Below, piece after piece: positions 19,301-28,130 of a stretch of 64,000 bases of DNA. The notes beneath the pieces were generated by a model, which worked only from the letters and a program-made list of their open reading frames with translations, did no database searches and was not told the origin of the DNA. The translations under genes and the position numbers were made by a program. The stretch covers positions 62,001 through 126,000 of the forward strand of contig NZ_JBPSEG010000004.1 in the NCBI RefSeq assembly GCF_051488665.1, read 5' to 3'. The stretch's first letter is position 1. Every line of letters begins with the position of its first letter. This DNA comes from Melioribacter sp051488665. Its GTDB lineage: Bacteria > Bacteroidota > Ignavibacteria > Ignavibacteriales > Melioribacteraceae.

Positions 19301-19387
19301 GTTGATTTTGTCGACTACAGGCCATAATTCTTTTAAGGCTTTGGTATTCTTATCTCCGAAGATTTTTTTCAAAAGCGTACTAATCAT
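16325..19387 (-). CDS. secA: Preprotein translocase ATPase SecA
   Basis: 1020 residues, larger than the 900 of E. coli because of an insertion of about 130 residues in the first nucleotide-binding domain (LVASIVKEAESLLATGDPKD and on), as seen in Bacteroidota. Walker A is GEGKT (about 163), the DEAD-type motif is DEVDSVLIDEARTP, and the C-terminus bears the zinc SEC-C motif CPCGSGKKYKNCHG. It drives proteins through SecYEG. ATG 19387 has AGGAGTG upstream; a TTG one codon earlier is discounted. Confidence 0.97.
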   Translation of the reverse strand: MISTLLKKIFGDKNTKALKELWPVVDKINEEYEKLKDLTDDELRAKTVEFKEKIQSETAEIRNKIDELKESLAHIEDADEKHKVYDEIEELEKELDDKYEEILNEILPQAFAVVKDTCRRLVGKSWEVAGSKITWDMIPYDVQLLGGIVLHQGKIAEMATGEGKTLVATLPLYLNALTGRGVHLVTVNDYLAKRDSQWMGEIFKFHGLTVGCILNNMAPEDRIKEYNCDITYGTNNEFGFDYLRDNMAIDKSHCVQRGHNYAIVDEVDSVLIDEARTPLIISGPVEKTEHKFDEMKPRVERLFRKQANLVASIVKEAESLLATGDPKDREKAGVLLLRAYRGFPKNKALMKLLSEPEYKKLLQQTELEFLRENAKRMPEIDEELYFAIDEKLNQIDLTEKGREELAAGSNEGKEFFVIPDLGTEISKIENDPNLSPEDKLKKKDELYKLFTERSDRIHTINQLLKAYTLFEKDVEYVVTEDGKIAIVDEFTGRILPGRRYSDGLHQAIEAKENVKVERDTQTLATITLQNYFRLYKKLAGMTGTAETEENEFYEIYKLEVVVIPTNKPVIRVDEDDAIYRTKREKYNAVIEKIKELREQRRPVLVGTTSVEVSETLSRMLKRQGIPHNVLNAKQHQREAEIVAYAGQPGAVTIATNMAGRGTDIKLGAGVRELGGLYILGTERHESRRIDRQLRGRAGRQGDPGTSKFFISLEDDLMRLFGGDRITSVMGRLGMEDGEAIQHPMISRSVERAQKKVEENNFAIRKRLLEFDNVMNQQREVIYAKRRQALEGERLKGEIMEYLEEYVDSLVEENFDEGNFDVIHDELFQRILVDIKFEPEAIEKLGKDGMKEKILEAAKDFYKRKEEMLGEELMSRLERYAVLSVIDEKWKEHLRDMDDLKEGIGLRAYGQKDPLLEYKAEAFKLFVQLLDTIRNEIISFAFKFWPQGAVEVQERSRRQPSRISTIKDSADNLGLRAQPQEDTTTMVKQKPVRVEEKIGRNDPCPCGSGKKYKNCHGKLSN

Positions 19388-19411
19388 CAATCACTCCTGT
19401 TTTTCGAAGTT

Positions 19412-19442
19412 GAAAGTTAAATAATGAGGTTCTGAAATGCAA
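19412..19442 (-). promoter_or_regulatory. Candidate secA promoter, Bacteroidota type
   Basis: On the minus strand TTG (19440-19442), 20 bp, then TAACTTTC (19412-19419) closely fits the TTG-N19/21-TAnnTTTG pattern, with a start site about 17 nt before the secA ATG. Confidence 0.5.
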
Positions 19443-19522
19443 TTCAACGTCATTTTACACACTTATAAAGCAGATACTTCAGATTGTTTCTTCATTCTGT
19501 TAAAATTGGAATGGAATATTCT

Positions 19523-19530
19523 TATCTTTG
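19523..19530 (+). promoter_or_regulatory. Candidate -7 element for glnE (TATCTTTG)
   Basis: TATCTTTG is an exact match to TAnnTTTG, 21 nt before the glnE ATG. No good TTG element is seen about 20 bp upstream, so the assignment is tentative. Confidence 0.4.
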
Positions 19531-19551
19531 TTTTCAAACCTTCTTAAAGAT

Positions 19552-22335
19552 ATGAGTAAAAAGAAATTTCGATTTTCCGAAGAATTTACGAACAGGTTCA
19601 TTGAACTCGCGGAGGGTTTACTCCGCTCCGATGAATTCGAGTCGGTTTTAAGTCTTCTCGAAGAGGAAGCCTCGAAATATTATTTTTCTCCTTCTTCCGA
19701 AGTAAATTTGCTCAGAGCTCTCAACGCCATCTACGATAAACGCAGTTTTTTAAACGAGCTTTTAGTCTATCCCCGCCATACGGAAATTCTAATAGCCATT
19801 ACCGCCAGCAGCAATTATCTCACGGACATAATCGTGCGCAATCCGGAATATCTTTACCAGACTTTCGATCAGGAATATCTCGAGCGCTCCCTCGAAGAAA
19901 ACAAACTGAAAAACGAATTGATTTCGGGTATCGGCAGATATTCAACCGTCAACGCAAAACTAAATTACATACGCCAATTCAAAAAAAGATATATTCTAAA
20001 AATCGGTTTAACCGATTTATTGGGGATAGAAAATCTGGAAGAAATTACTTATCAGCTGTCAGCGCTTGCAAAAGTTGTCAATTCAGTTTTATTCGATTTT
20101 TGTTATTCGGAAATTTTGAAAAAATACGATCTGAAAGACGTCGACAACAAATATTGTTTATGCGCTCTCGGAAAATTGGGAGGCAACGAACTGAACTACA
20201 GTTCGGACGTCGACATGCTTCTCTTTTACGACGAGAACCGGTCGTACGGCAATAAAGAATACCACGAAATTTTGTCGGAAGCGGCTTTGCTATACATAAA
20301 ATATTCAACTGAAATTACGGAAAGAGGTTACATTTACCGCGTTGATTTCAGATTGAGACCAGACGGCAAATATTCGCCGCTGTGTAAATCGTATGCGGAC
20401 TACGCCCGTTATTACGAAGCCCGCGGCGAAGATTGGGAAAGGCAAATGCTCATTAAACTCGATTATGTTTCGGGCGACAGAGAGCTTTACAAAAAGTTTT
20501 ATGATTTTCTGCAACCCTACATCTTCCCTTCATCATTCACCAAACCGCTCAAGGCTCAAATCAAAAAGATGAAGGCAAACATTGAACTTCATAACAAATC
20601 CGACCAAAACGTGAAATTGTTTGCAGGAGGAATTCGAGACATCGAATTTACCGTGCAGGCTCTGCAATTGTTAAACGGCGGAAGAATAAAAGAGCTGAGA
20701 ACGGGCAATACATTAAATGCCTTAAGAGTACTAAATAAGCATAAATTATTAAGCGACAAAGAAGCCGAAATATTTAGAACCGCATACATTATTTATAGAA
20801 GAATCGAGCACTTCCTTCAATTGATGAACGACACTCAGACCCATTTGATTCCGGAAGAAGGCGAACTGCTTTTCAAGCTTTGCAACTATCTCGGATTTAA
20901 AAATCCGACGGAGTTCAATAAGAAATTGGAAACGTATAGAAACGAAGTAAGGAAAATATATAACGACATACTCGGCGAGCCGGAAGAAGAGTCATCGGAT
21001 TTATTCGACGATATAATATTTGCCGATATAAATCGCGCCGGAAAAAATCTCAAATACCTCCGCAGCGGAATCGGCTACCTGGAGCAGAAACAGTTTGACG
21101 CACGGACAATTGAGCTTTTTTCCGCATTGGAAAAGCCGTTAGCTTCGTATCTGAAGAAATCGGCGTCGCCAGATATTGCCCTCGAAAATTTCACGAAAAT
21201 TATCAGATCGACAAAATTCCCCTCAATCTGGTATACGCAGCTTTCCAACGAGGATTTATTCAAAGGCTTTTTGCGAATATGCGAGTTCGCTTCGAAAGCC
21301 GTCGATGTAATTGTAATGGATAAACCAGCCGAGGAGTCGTTCCTTTCCGGAGAAGTATTTCTGAAAAACTTGTTCGACGACCTTAGTAATTTCAATCTGA
21401 ACAAGATAATACTTACCGCGTCGCTCCAATACGCTTTAGGCTTTATCGACGCAAGCAGAGTTTCGGAAATTTTGTGTGAATTCATCGATTCGGTAATCCG
21501 CGAAGAATGCGACAACTATAAAGATAAATTCCCGTTTTTCATTGCGGGGCTGGGCAGCTACGGCACAATTAAAATGCACTTTGCGTCGGATATCGATTTA
21601 ATAGTAGTTACGGATGATATCACAGAACATCCCGATATACACGCCATATTTCAGAAAATACTCGGAAAGCTCAAGGACAAACTTCCGACGTTTGAAATCG
21701 ATTTTCGTCTTAGACCCGAAGGAAAGAGTTCGCCGCTTGTCTGGGATATATCAAATTACAAACAATATTTGAAGAGCAGAGCCCGCACGTGGGAACTACA
21801 GGCTTTATGGAAATCTCGTATGATAACGGGCAATCCGGAATTATTCGAAGATTTCGGGAAAGAAGTAATAAATAGAGTAAACGAATCAGAAACCGGCAGT
21901 CTTAAAAAAGATATTCTGGAGATGTACAAAAGGATACAGAAAGACGAGATACTCAGAACAGGCGATACGTTCAATATAAAGAAACAACGCGGCGGACTTC
22001 TGACAATCGATTTTTTGACTCAGTTTATTGCGCTTTCCAGCGTTGATATTTTCGAATCCACTTTCGGCAAGCCGACAAATTACACCTTGGAATTCCTGGC
22101 TGAAAATATTAATAAAAATGATTTTGAAACCCTGGCTAAAAACTACAAAAAACTAAAAGAAATAGAACTCGCAATTCAAATAATATTCAATACCAAAAGC
22201 ACAATCGTGCCGCTGGCATCCGATAAGAAAAATCTACTGGCTGCATTTTTCGATCAAGCGCCGGAAGAATTCATGCATCAATTCAACGCCATTGTAAAGG
22301 AAAACAACCGGCTGTTCGATAAATATACGTCTTGA
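19552..22335 (+). CDS. glnE: GlnE-type glutamine synthetase adenylyltransferase
   Basis: 927 residues. Two nucleotidyltransferase domains are visible: LGKLGGNELNYSSDVDML at about 206 with DFRLRPDGKYSPL after it, and LGSYGTIKMHFASDIDLI at about 665 with DFRLRPEGKSSPLV. GlnE adenylylates and deadenylylates glutamine synthetase under P-II control. In the second domain the usual K-x-GG-x-E-[LM] loop reads SYGTIKM, so its activity may be altered. It is divergent from secA-glnB, which places both nitrogen regulators within 4 kb. No glnA is seen here. Confidence 0.88.
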   Translation: MSKKKFRFSEEFTNRFIELAEGLLRSDEFESVLSLLEEEASKYYFSPSSEVNLLRALNAIYDKRSFLNELLVYPRHTEILIAITASSNYLTDIIVRNPEYLYQTFDQEYLERSLEENKLKNELISGIGRYSTVNAKLNYIRQFKKRYILKIGLTDLLGIENLEEITYQLSALAKVVNSVLFDFCYSEILKKYDLKDVDNKYCLCALGKLGGNELNYSSDVDMLLFYDENRSYGNKEYHEILSEAALLYIKYSTEITERGYIYRVDFRLRPDGKYSPLCKSYADYARYYEARGEDWERQMLIKLDYVSGDRELYKKFYDFLQPYIFPSSFTKPLKAQIKKMKANIELHNKSDQNVKLFAGGIRDIEFTVQALQLLNGGRIKELRTGNTLNALRVLNKHKLLSDKEAEIFRTAYIIYRRIEHFLQLMNDTQTHLIPEEGELLFKLCNYLGFKNPTEFNKKLETYRNEVRKIYNDILGEPEEESSDLFDDIIFADINRAGKNLKYLRSGIGYLEQKQFDARTIELFSALEKPLASYLKKSASPDIALENFTKIIRSTKFPSIWYTQLSNEDLFKGFLRICEFASKAVDVIVMDKPAEESFLSGEVFLKNLFDDLSNFNLNKIILTASLQYALGFIDASRVSEILCEFIDSVIREECDNYKDKFPFFIAGLGSYGTIKMHFASDIDLIVVTDDITEHPDIHAIFQKILGKLKDKLPTFEIDFRLRPEGKSSPLVWDISNYKQYLKSRARTWELQALWKSRMITGNPELFEDFGKEVINRVNESETGSLKKDILEMYKRIQKDEILRTGDTFNIKKQRGGLLTIDFLTQFIALSSVDIFESTFGKPTNYTLEFLAENINKNDFETLAKNYKKLKEIELAIQIIFNTKSTIVPLASDKKNLLAAFFDQAPEEFMHQFNAIVKENNRLFDKYTS

Positions 22336-22340
22336 GCCGA

Positions 22341-23423
22341 TTATTCGAGCTCTTCGAGCAATTCTTCTTTTTTCTCGGGATCGACTTCGCGTTCTGTCAT
22401 AAACGACTGCAGTAAGACGTCTACCTGCTGAATCAATTTCTTCTTATAATATTTAGGCGCATAAATTGAAGCGTCGAGCATATACAACCGTCTGGTCGGT
22501 TCGTCATAAAACGTATAATTAATAAACGGACCTCCCATCGAACCGTCCGCCATCTTCCATAATCCCTGAGTCATCAGTGCGTAACGTCCCAGGAAATTGA
22601 CTTCTTTAGTCGTTCTGTAATTATCTTCGATTATAACGTAACTAGAATCGTCCGAAGTGCGGTAAAATTTTTCGGTAATCCTGTTTCGAATTGCATAAAC
22701 AGAATCTTTATTCAGAAGCAGAGGAGACGCATTGTCGATCCAGTGAACGAAAATCCATCTTTCCATATCGGTGCCCGGAGCCCGCCTCAGCCATACGAAA
22801 TTGTGTTCGGGATTGTCGATTGCCAGATGGTAATCCGCCTGAACGTAAATAAGCCATCCGTAATTTTTGAGCAGCTTGGCTTCTATTTCTTTCTTTTCGT
22901 ATCGTGAATTGTATAAGCTCTTGAAGAGACGTTCGTTGGAGATTTTCTGAAAATAGTAGAGCAGATTTTCATGTTCGTTCAGAATTTTTTTGCTAAGCCC
23001 GGTCAGGTCGTTAGCCGTAAGTATCATAACCAGCTGTCCTCTGGCCCACAAGTCGTACTTATTAATCACAAAAACAGAATCCTGGCGCACCATCTCCTTA
23101 ACCTGAGAGTCGAGCAAACCGTCGATATACTTAGAAGTATTCGAACCGCTGCCGAGAGGAGCGGCAATTATAATGTTCTTTTTGTTTTTGTATTTGTCGA
23201 GCTCGGAGATATCTTTTCGAATGAGGATAAACAAATTTTCGGGCTGCGGCGTATAGATTATCTTGCTAAAAACCGTCAACAGCGAAGCTTCGATCTGTTC
23301 GTATTCGGTGGAATCCGCGAAGACGTAAATTTCGTCTTCGTTGCCTGTGGCGCTTTTCTTTGCATCGCAGGCTGCTACCAATGCAATCAATAGCGGAATA
23401 AGTAATAGATTTCTTGTTTTCAT
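22341..23423 (-). CDS. DUF4837 lipoprotein
   Basis: 360 residues. Lipobox LVAAC gives Cys 19. The mature protein matches DUF4837, a Bacteroidota-specific family: DEIYVFADSTEYEQIE, the conserved LLYYFQKISNERL and WIDNASPLL, and GGPFINYTFYDEPTRRLYMLDASIYAP near the end. Its function is unknown; the location is presumably the periplasmic or outer-membrane face. It is last in the greA-to-DUF4837 run and ends 5 nt from the stop of glnE (convergent), with no clear terminator. Confidence 0.85.
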   Translation of the reverse strand: MKTRNLLLIPLLIALVAACDAKKSATGNEDEIYVFADSTEYEQIEASLLTVFSKIIYTPQPENLFILIRKDISELDKYKNKKNIIIAAPLGSGSNTSKYIDGLLDSQVKEMVRQDSVFVINKYDLWARGQLVMILTANDLTGLSKKILNEHENLLYYFQKISNERLFKSLYNSRYEKKEIEAKLLKNYGWLIYVQADYHLAIDNPEHNFVWLRRAPGTDMERWIFVHWIDNASPLLLNKDSVYAIRNRITEKFYRTSDDSSYVIIEDNYRTTKEVNFLGRYALMTQGLWKMADGSMGGPFINYTFYDEPTRRLYMLDASIYAPKYYKKKLIQQVDVLLQSFMTEREVDPEKKEELLEELE

Positions 23424-23472
23424 GACTCAATTCTATTTTTTGACTTTATACACGGGGCTTTGGGCAATTGTT

Positions 23473-24138
23473 TCAGTAAGGAACATTATGAAGAACGAGC
23501 GACATATTGGGAAACAGAAGCGCATACAAAATCCACATAACAATTCCCACAGAAATCGGAATGGTTAGATTATCATCCAGAAATCCCGCCGATAAATTTT
23601 CTACAATCGCTCCGACTGCTACTGCGGCAAATCCGATAAAATATTCCGCCACGCCGCCAGTTACTTTAGGAGTGAAAAGCACAACCAGTCCTGAAAAGAA
23701 GAAAAATGCGAAAGTACCTTCGAGACTTTTTCTTAAGAGCGGAGTATGCCCGAATTTTCTGCCGACGAGAGCAGCCGCAATATCGCCTATAATCAAAACA
23801 GCAAAAGCCGTAACGGCAATTACCTTCGGAAAAACCGACACTACAATAACGGCGGAAATCAAGACATAAGTCGCGCCGTTCAATCTTTTTGTCGAATGGT
23901 CTTTTTCATGATTACGCAGAAGGAATCCGAATATCTTATAGAAGAAATCGCTGACCGGCTTAATATAATACCTGCCGAGGTCGATTATAAGGGAGATTGC
24001 CAGAAGGGGCGCAAGTATACTGAGCGCCAGCTCCCTGGTTATATGGTAATAGATAACCGGAATCGATAACGAGCACAGATGGATTGCCTTTCTGAGCACT
24101 TCGTTTTTGTAGTCGATAGTAGCGTAATCAGTCGGCAT
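23473..24138 (-). CDS. CTP-type diacylglycerol/polyprenol kinase family membrane protein
   Basis: 221 residues, about seven membrane helices. The N-terminal EVLRKAIHLCSLSIPVIYY and the later IGDIAAALVGRKFG and SLEGTFAFFF are hallmarks of the DGK1/SEC59/phytol kinase superfamily, which phosphorylates lipid alcohols with CTP. The substrate is unknown. I chose ATG 24138 (MPTDYATIDYKNEVLRK), which overlaps the ftsH end by 11 nt; a longer in-frame start at 24204 would add a charged tail read from ftsH. Confidence 0.82.
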   Translation of the reverse strand: MPTDYATIDYKNEVLRKAIHLCSLSIPVIYYHITRELALSILAPLLAISLIIDLGRYYIKPVSDFFYKIFGFLLRNHEKDHSTKRLNGATYVLISAVIVVSVFPKVIAVTAFAVLIIGDIAAALVGRKFGHTPLLRKSLEGTFAFFFFSGLVVLFTPKVTGGVAEYFIGFAAVAVGAIVENLSAGFLDDNLTIPISVGIVMWILYALLFPNMSLVLHNVPY

Positions 24139-26200
24139 TATCCGGCTTATCGTTATTGTCTCCGGTTTCTCTCTTCTTTTTTTCTTCGAGTAATTGCTTG
24201 ACATGTTCCGGGACTTCGTCTTTTTCTTTTTTATTTTCGCTGTTATTCCTTTTTACCGGGGGCAGTTCTTCTCCTTTGATAATTTTTTCGATTTCTTCGC
24301 CGTCGAGAATTTCTCTTTCGAGCAATTCTTTCGAAAGTTTATGGAGCAAGTCGATATTATCTGAAAGAATTTTTTCCGCCCTGTTCATGCAAGTCACAAC
24401 AATATTCTTAATTTCGTCGTCGATTTCCTGGGCTGTTTTTTCGCTGTAATCTTTATGCCGTGTAATTTCACGTCCGAGGAAAATTTCTTCTTCTTTAGAG
24501 CCGTAAGAAAGAGGTCCTAATTTTTCGCTCATTCCCCACTCGCAAACCATTTTGCGGGCGATATTGGTGGCTTTTTCGATATCGTTTCCCGCCCCGGTAG
24601 TAAATCGCTTGAATACGATTTTTTCCGCAGCGCGTCCTCCGAGTGCATAAGTAATCATCGATTCGAGGTATTCTTTCGAATAAGTATGTTTTTCGTCGAC
24701 CGGCAGGTAAGTAGTTACGCCGAGAGCTCTGCCGCGCGGTATAATTGTAACTTTGTGAACCGGATCGGCTTCGGGAAGCATTTTAGCAACGAGCACATGA
24801 CCGATTTCGTGATATGCGGTAATTTTCTTTTCTTCTTCGGATATAATAAGGCTCTTGCGTTCCATTCCCATCATCACTTTGTCTTTGGCTTCCTCGAAAT
24901 CTTCCATTGAGACTTTCTTTTTATTCTTACGCGCAGCCAGCAGAGCGGCTTCGTTAACCAGATTTGCCAACTCGGCGCCGGCTAATCCGGGGGTAGCTTT
25001 TGCAAGCACGCTTAAATCGACGTCGGAATCGAGAGGAATTTTACGGGTATGAACTTTGAGAATACCTTCCCTGCCTTTTACGTCGGGACGATCGACTACA
25101 ATCTGTCGGTCGAATCTGCCGGGTCTCAGCAATGCCGGGTCGAGAACGTCGGGTCTGTTTGTAGCAGCAATAATAATTACGCCGCTGTTTTGTTCGAAGC
25201 CGTCCATTTCGACCAGAAGCTGATTCAAAGTTTGTTCGCGCTCGTCGTGACCGCCGCCCAGTCCGGCTCCTCTGTGCCGCCCGACGGCGTCAATTTCGTC
25301 TATGAAAATAATACACGGAGCGTTTTTCTTGCCCTGCTCGAACAGGTCGCGTACGCGGCTTGCTCCGACGCCCACGAACATTTCAACGAAATCGGCTCCC
25401 GATATCGAAAAAAACGGCACGCCGGCTTCGCCTGCAACTGCGCGAGCCAGTAAAGTTTTGCCGGTTCCGGGAGGTCCCAGCAAAAGTACGCCGCGCGGTA
25501 TTTTACCGCCCAATTTTTGAAATTTACCCGGCTCTTTCAGAAATTCGATTATTTCTTCGAGCTCCAGTTTAGCTTCGTCCGCGCCCGCCACGTCTTTAAA
25601 TGTAACTTTTATAGCCGATTCGGTGATCAGCTTTGCGCGGCTTTTACCGAAGTTGAACAAGCCTTTGGCGCCTCCGGCTCCGCCCTGCATTCTTCTGAAT
25701 AAAAGAATCCAGACGCCGAATAAGATAATCCATGGCAGGAATCCCAATAAAATGGTCGTCCATTCGTTCGTATCTTTGACGAATGTAAACTTAATGTTCT
25801 TTTCTTTCCACAATTTTACCTGTTCGGATAAAACAGGCTCGATAAGAGTAACAACGAAGACCTTAACTTCTACATTCACTCCGTTCAGACGGACGTTTTC
25901 CTGCGATTTGAGTTTTCCTTCGAAACGGTAGTCGTTAATGTCGGTTTTATATACTTTTGCTTCGGCAATTTTATCCTGATTCAAAAAGCTTTCGTAAACA
26001 TCATACGGCACTTCAACGGCGTTTTCCGCTCCTGTACGCATAAATTGCATTATAATGACGGCAATTACTATAATTGCGCCCCAGCTAAAAACCGTTCTTA
26101 TGATTTTCGACCAGTCGAATTCACCGTCGGGTCTTTGATCGTTGTTATTGTTCAGCGGTTTTTTCGGTTTAGAACTTTTCTTTTTATACTCGTTTGGCAT
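24128..26200 (-). CDS. ftsH: ATP-dependent zinc metalloprotease FtsH
   Basis: 690 residues. Two membrane helices (about 35-53 and 148-168) flank a periplasmic domain. The AAA domain has Walker A GPPGTGKT (242-249), Walker B IIFIDEID (297-304) and the SRH around GRFDRQIVVD. The M41 zinc site is HEIGH (464-468). It degrades misfolded membrane proteins and regulators such as LpxC. The N-terminal tail is rich in Lys/Asn/Gln and the C-terminus in Lys/Glu. It is in an operon after hpt (17-nt gap). Confidence 0.97.
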   Translation of the reverse strand: MPNEYKKKSSKPKKPLNNNNDQRPDGEFDWSKIIRTVFSWGAIIVIAVIIMQFMRTGAENAVEVPYDVYESFLNQDKIAEAKVYKTDINDYRFEGKLKSQENVRLNGVNVEVKVFVVTLIEPVLSEQVKLWKEKNIKFTFVKDTNEWTTILLGFLPWIILFGVWILLFRRMQGGAGGAKGLFNFGKSRAKLITESAIKVTFKDVAGADEAKLELEEIIEFLKEPGKFQKLGGKIPRGVLLLGPPGTGKTLLARAVAGEAGVPFFSISGADFVEMFVGVGASRVRDLFEQGKKNAPCIIFIDEIDAVGRHRGAGLGGGHDEREQTLNQLLVEMDGFEQNSGVIIIAATNRPDVLDPALLRPGRFDRQIVVDRPDVKGREGILKVHTRKIPLDSDVDLSVLAKATPGLAGAELANLVNEAALLAARKNKKKVSMEDFEEAKDKVMMGMERKSLIISEEEKKITAYHEIGHVLVAKMLPEADPVHKVTIIPRGRALGVTTYLPVDEKHTYSKEYLESMITYALGGRAAEKIVFKRFTTGAGNDIEKATNIARKMVCEWGMSEKLGPLSYGSKEEEIFLGREITRHKDYSEKTAQEIDDEIKNIVVTCMNRAEKILSDNIDLLHKLSKELLEREILDGEEIEKIIKGEELPPVKRNNSENKKEKDEVPEHVKQLLEEKKKRETGDNNDKPDNAD

Positions 26201-26217
26201 TCCTTTATAACCTCAAT

Positions 26218-26781
26218 TTATTCACTCAATACATAAATAGATTTTAAGTTTCTGTATTTTTGGGCGTAATCGAGACCGTAGCCGATTACAAATTTGTCCT
26301 TAATTTCAAATCCAATATAATCAATTTTAACGTCATATTTTAAACTGCCCGGTTTAACCAGCAGCGAAACCACTTTCATGCTGGCGGGATTGTGTTCGGC
26401 AATCAATTCTTCGATATATTTTATCGATAAGCCGCTGTCCACTATATCCTCAACGATAATCAAATGCCTGTCGGAAATGTCGGCGTTCAGGTCTTTGATA
26501 AGTTTAACGTTGCCCGAACTGATTTTTGAATCGCCGTAGCTCGACAGTTTGAAAAAGTCGACTTCGCATTTGATTGTAATATGTTTCATCAGGTCGGACA
26601 TAAACATGAACGAGCCGTTCAAAACTCCGATAAAAATCGGTAATTTCGTTTTATAATCGGCGGAAATCTCCTCGCCCAATTCTTTTATTCTTTTTTGAAT
26701 CTCTTCTTCGGTAATGTAGGGCACAAACTTTTCCGTTCCGACCCATATTTCATTATTAACGGGATTAATCATTTCATCCAT
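26218..26781 (-). CDS. hpt: Hypoxanthine phosphoribosyltransferase
   Basis: 187 residues. The PRPP-binding loop HLIIVEDIVDSGLS (about 105-118) and the pyrophosphate/substrate segments GVLNGSFMFMSDL and IDYIGFEIKDKFVIGYGLDY are intact. It salvages hypoxanthine and guanine to IMP and GMP. Starts at 26781 and 26772 are both possible. The gene overlaps tilS, reproducing the tilS-hpt-ftsH order known from many bacteria. Confidence 0.95.
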   Translation of the reverse strand: MDEMINPVNNEIWVGTEKFVPYITEEEIQKRIKELGEEISADYKTKLPIFIGVLNGSFMFMSDLMKHITIKCEVDFFKLSSYGDSKISSGNVKLIKDLNADISDRHLIIVEDIVDSGLSIKYIEELIAEHNPASMKVVSLLVKPGSLKYDVKIDYIGFEIKDKFVIGYGLDYAQKYRNLKSIYVLSE

Positions 26782-28121
26782 AACTTGTATATCTTCCTTG
26801 TATTTGTTGATATTTTAAATCGATCGTCTATCCTTAAACCGACGACCCAGACAATATAGTTCCCGTTGGTCACGACAAGCTGATTTTTCCTTTCGACGGG
26901 AGCCACTTTGGAATCCGTAAGAAAATCGGAAACTTTCTTAAAATTTCTCATTCCCAGCGGAATAAATTTATCGCCGGCTTCCCATTTTCTTACGGTAAAT
27001 TTATCGGATAAATTGTCTCCCGAAATATATTCAACTTTTCCGGATTTTGCGTAATCGACTTCGGTTTTGTCGACGGCATCAATTCCCATCGAACGCCCCA
27101 GAATATTAACAGAGGTTCCCGGCGTAAGATTTGCGCTTAATTCCCCTCCTTCTTCCCTTTCATAAATTGTAATAACTCCTCTTTGCCTAACGGCGCAGAG
27201 CCGGTTTTTCAATTCGATTGTTTTACCCGTTTGTTTCAACCCTGCTATTGATTTCAAATCCGAGTAATCGAGTTCGGCTTTCCAGATGTTCCTTACCGCT
27301 TTTCTGATTGCATCGTTAAGGAGCGCTGTTTCCGTATTCTTATACGCTGAAGTTTTTACCGACAATTTATTTTGCTTAACGGTAAAAAACGTTTCCGCGA
27401 TTTTATTAATTTCATGATCTATAAAATCAGAATAACTCTCAATAATTTTGGACGTACGAAAAACCGCTTCGTCGAGAGACGGATTTATCTTCTTAAGGAG
27501 AGGAATTATTTTATTTCTAATATAATTCCGCCTGTAATCGTTTTTAAGATTTGTACGGTCGATTCTGTAATCGATATTTCTGCGGGCAAGATACGATAAA
27601 ATTTCATCCTTGGTTAATGCAAGCAGAGGACGAATGATATTATCCCTTTTAACAGGAATTCCCGAAATGCCGTTCAACCCGGTTCCGGCGATTAAATTGA
27701 GAAGCGCCGTCTCGGTATTGTCGTTTTTATTATGTGCCGTAACAATCTTGGCATTCATTTTTTTCGAGAGCTCGAAGAGTTTTTCATATCTCAGATTACG
27801 GGCGGCTTCTTCAATCGAGAGTTTATACTTTTTTGCAAATTCCTTTACATTCAGATCGATTACGGTAAGAGGTGTTTTTAGTTTATTGCAGAGAGAAATA
27901 ACAAACTCACGGTCGCGGTCGGATTCCTTCCCTCTCAGATGATGATCGAAATGGACGGCGTGGAGCGAGCATTTATATTTTCCGGAGTATTTGATAAAAA
28001 ACGAAAGGGCGAAAACCGAATCGGGTCCCCCACTGAGAGCAATCAGTAATTTGTCTCCTTCACTGACAAGTTCGTGTTCTTTGATAAATTTAATTACTTT
28101 TTCTTCGGTCTTTTTAATCAT
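26769..28121 (-). CDS. tilS: tRNA(Ile)-lysidine synthetase TilS
   Basis: 450 residues. The PP-loop motif LSGGPDS (about 29-35) starts the N-terminal adenylation domain, followed by HFDHHLRG and the conserved NKNDNTETALLNLIAGTG. C-terminal domains include FTVRKWEAGDKFIPLGM. It converts C34 of tRNA-Ile(CAU) to lysidine, changing its decoding from AUG to AUA. ATG 28121 follows the ribD stop by 9 nt. Confidence 0.95.
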   Translation of the reverse strand: MIKKTEEKVIKFIKEHELVSEGDKLLIALSGGPDSVFALSFFIKYSGKYKCSLHAVHFDHHLRGKESDRDREFVISLCNKLKTPLTVIDLNVKEFAKKYKLSIEEAARNLRYEKLFELSKKMNAKIVTAHNKNDNTETALLNLIAGTGLNGISGIPVKRDNIIRPLLALTKDEILSYLARRNIDYRIDRTNLKNDYRRNYIRNKIIPLLKKINPSLDEAVFRTSKIIESYSDFIDHEINKIAETFFTVKQNKLSVKTSAYKNTETALLNDAIRKAVRNIWKAELDYSDLKSIAGLKQTGKTIELKNRLCAVRQRGVITIYEREEGGELSANLTPGTSVNILGRSMGIDAVDKTEVDYAKSGKVEYISGDNLSDKFTVRKWEAGDKFIPLGMRNFKKVSDFLTDSKVAPVERKNQLVVTNGNYIVWVVGLRIDDRFKISTNTRKIYKLWMK

Positions 28122-28130
28122 TCAGAGCCC

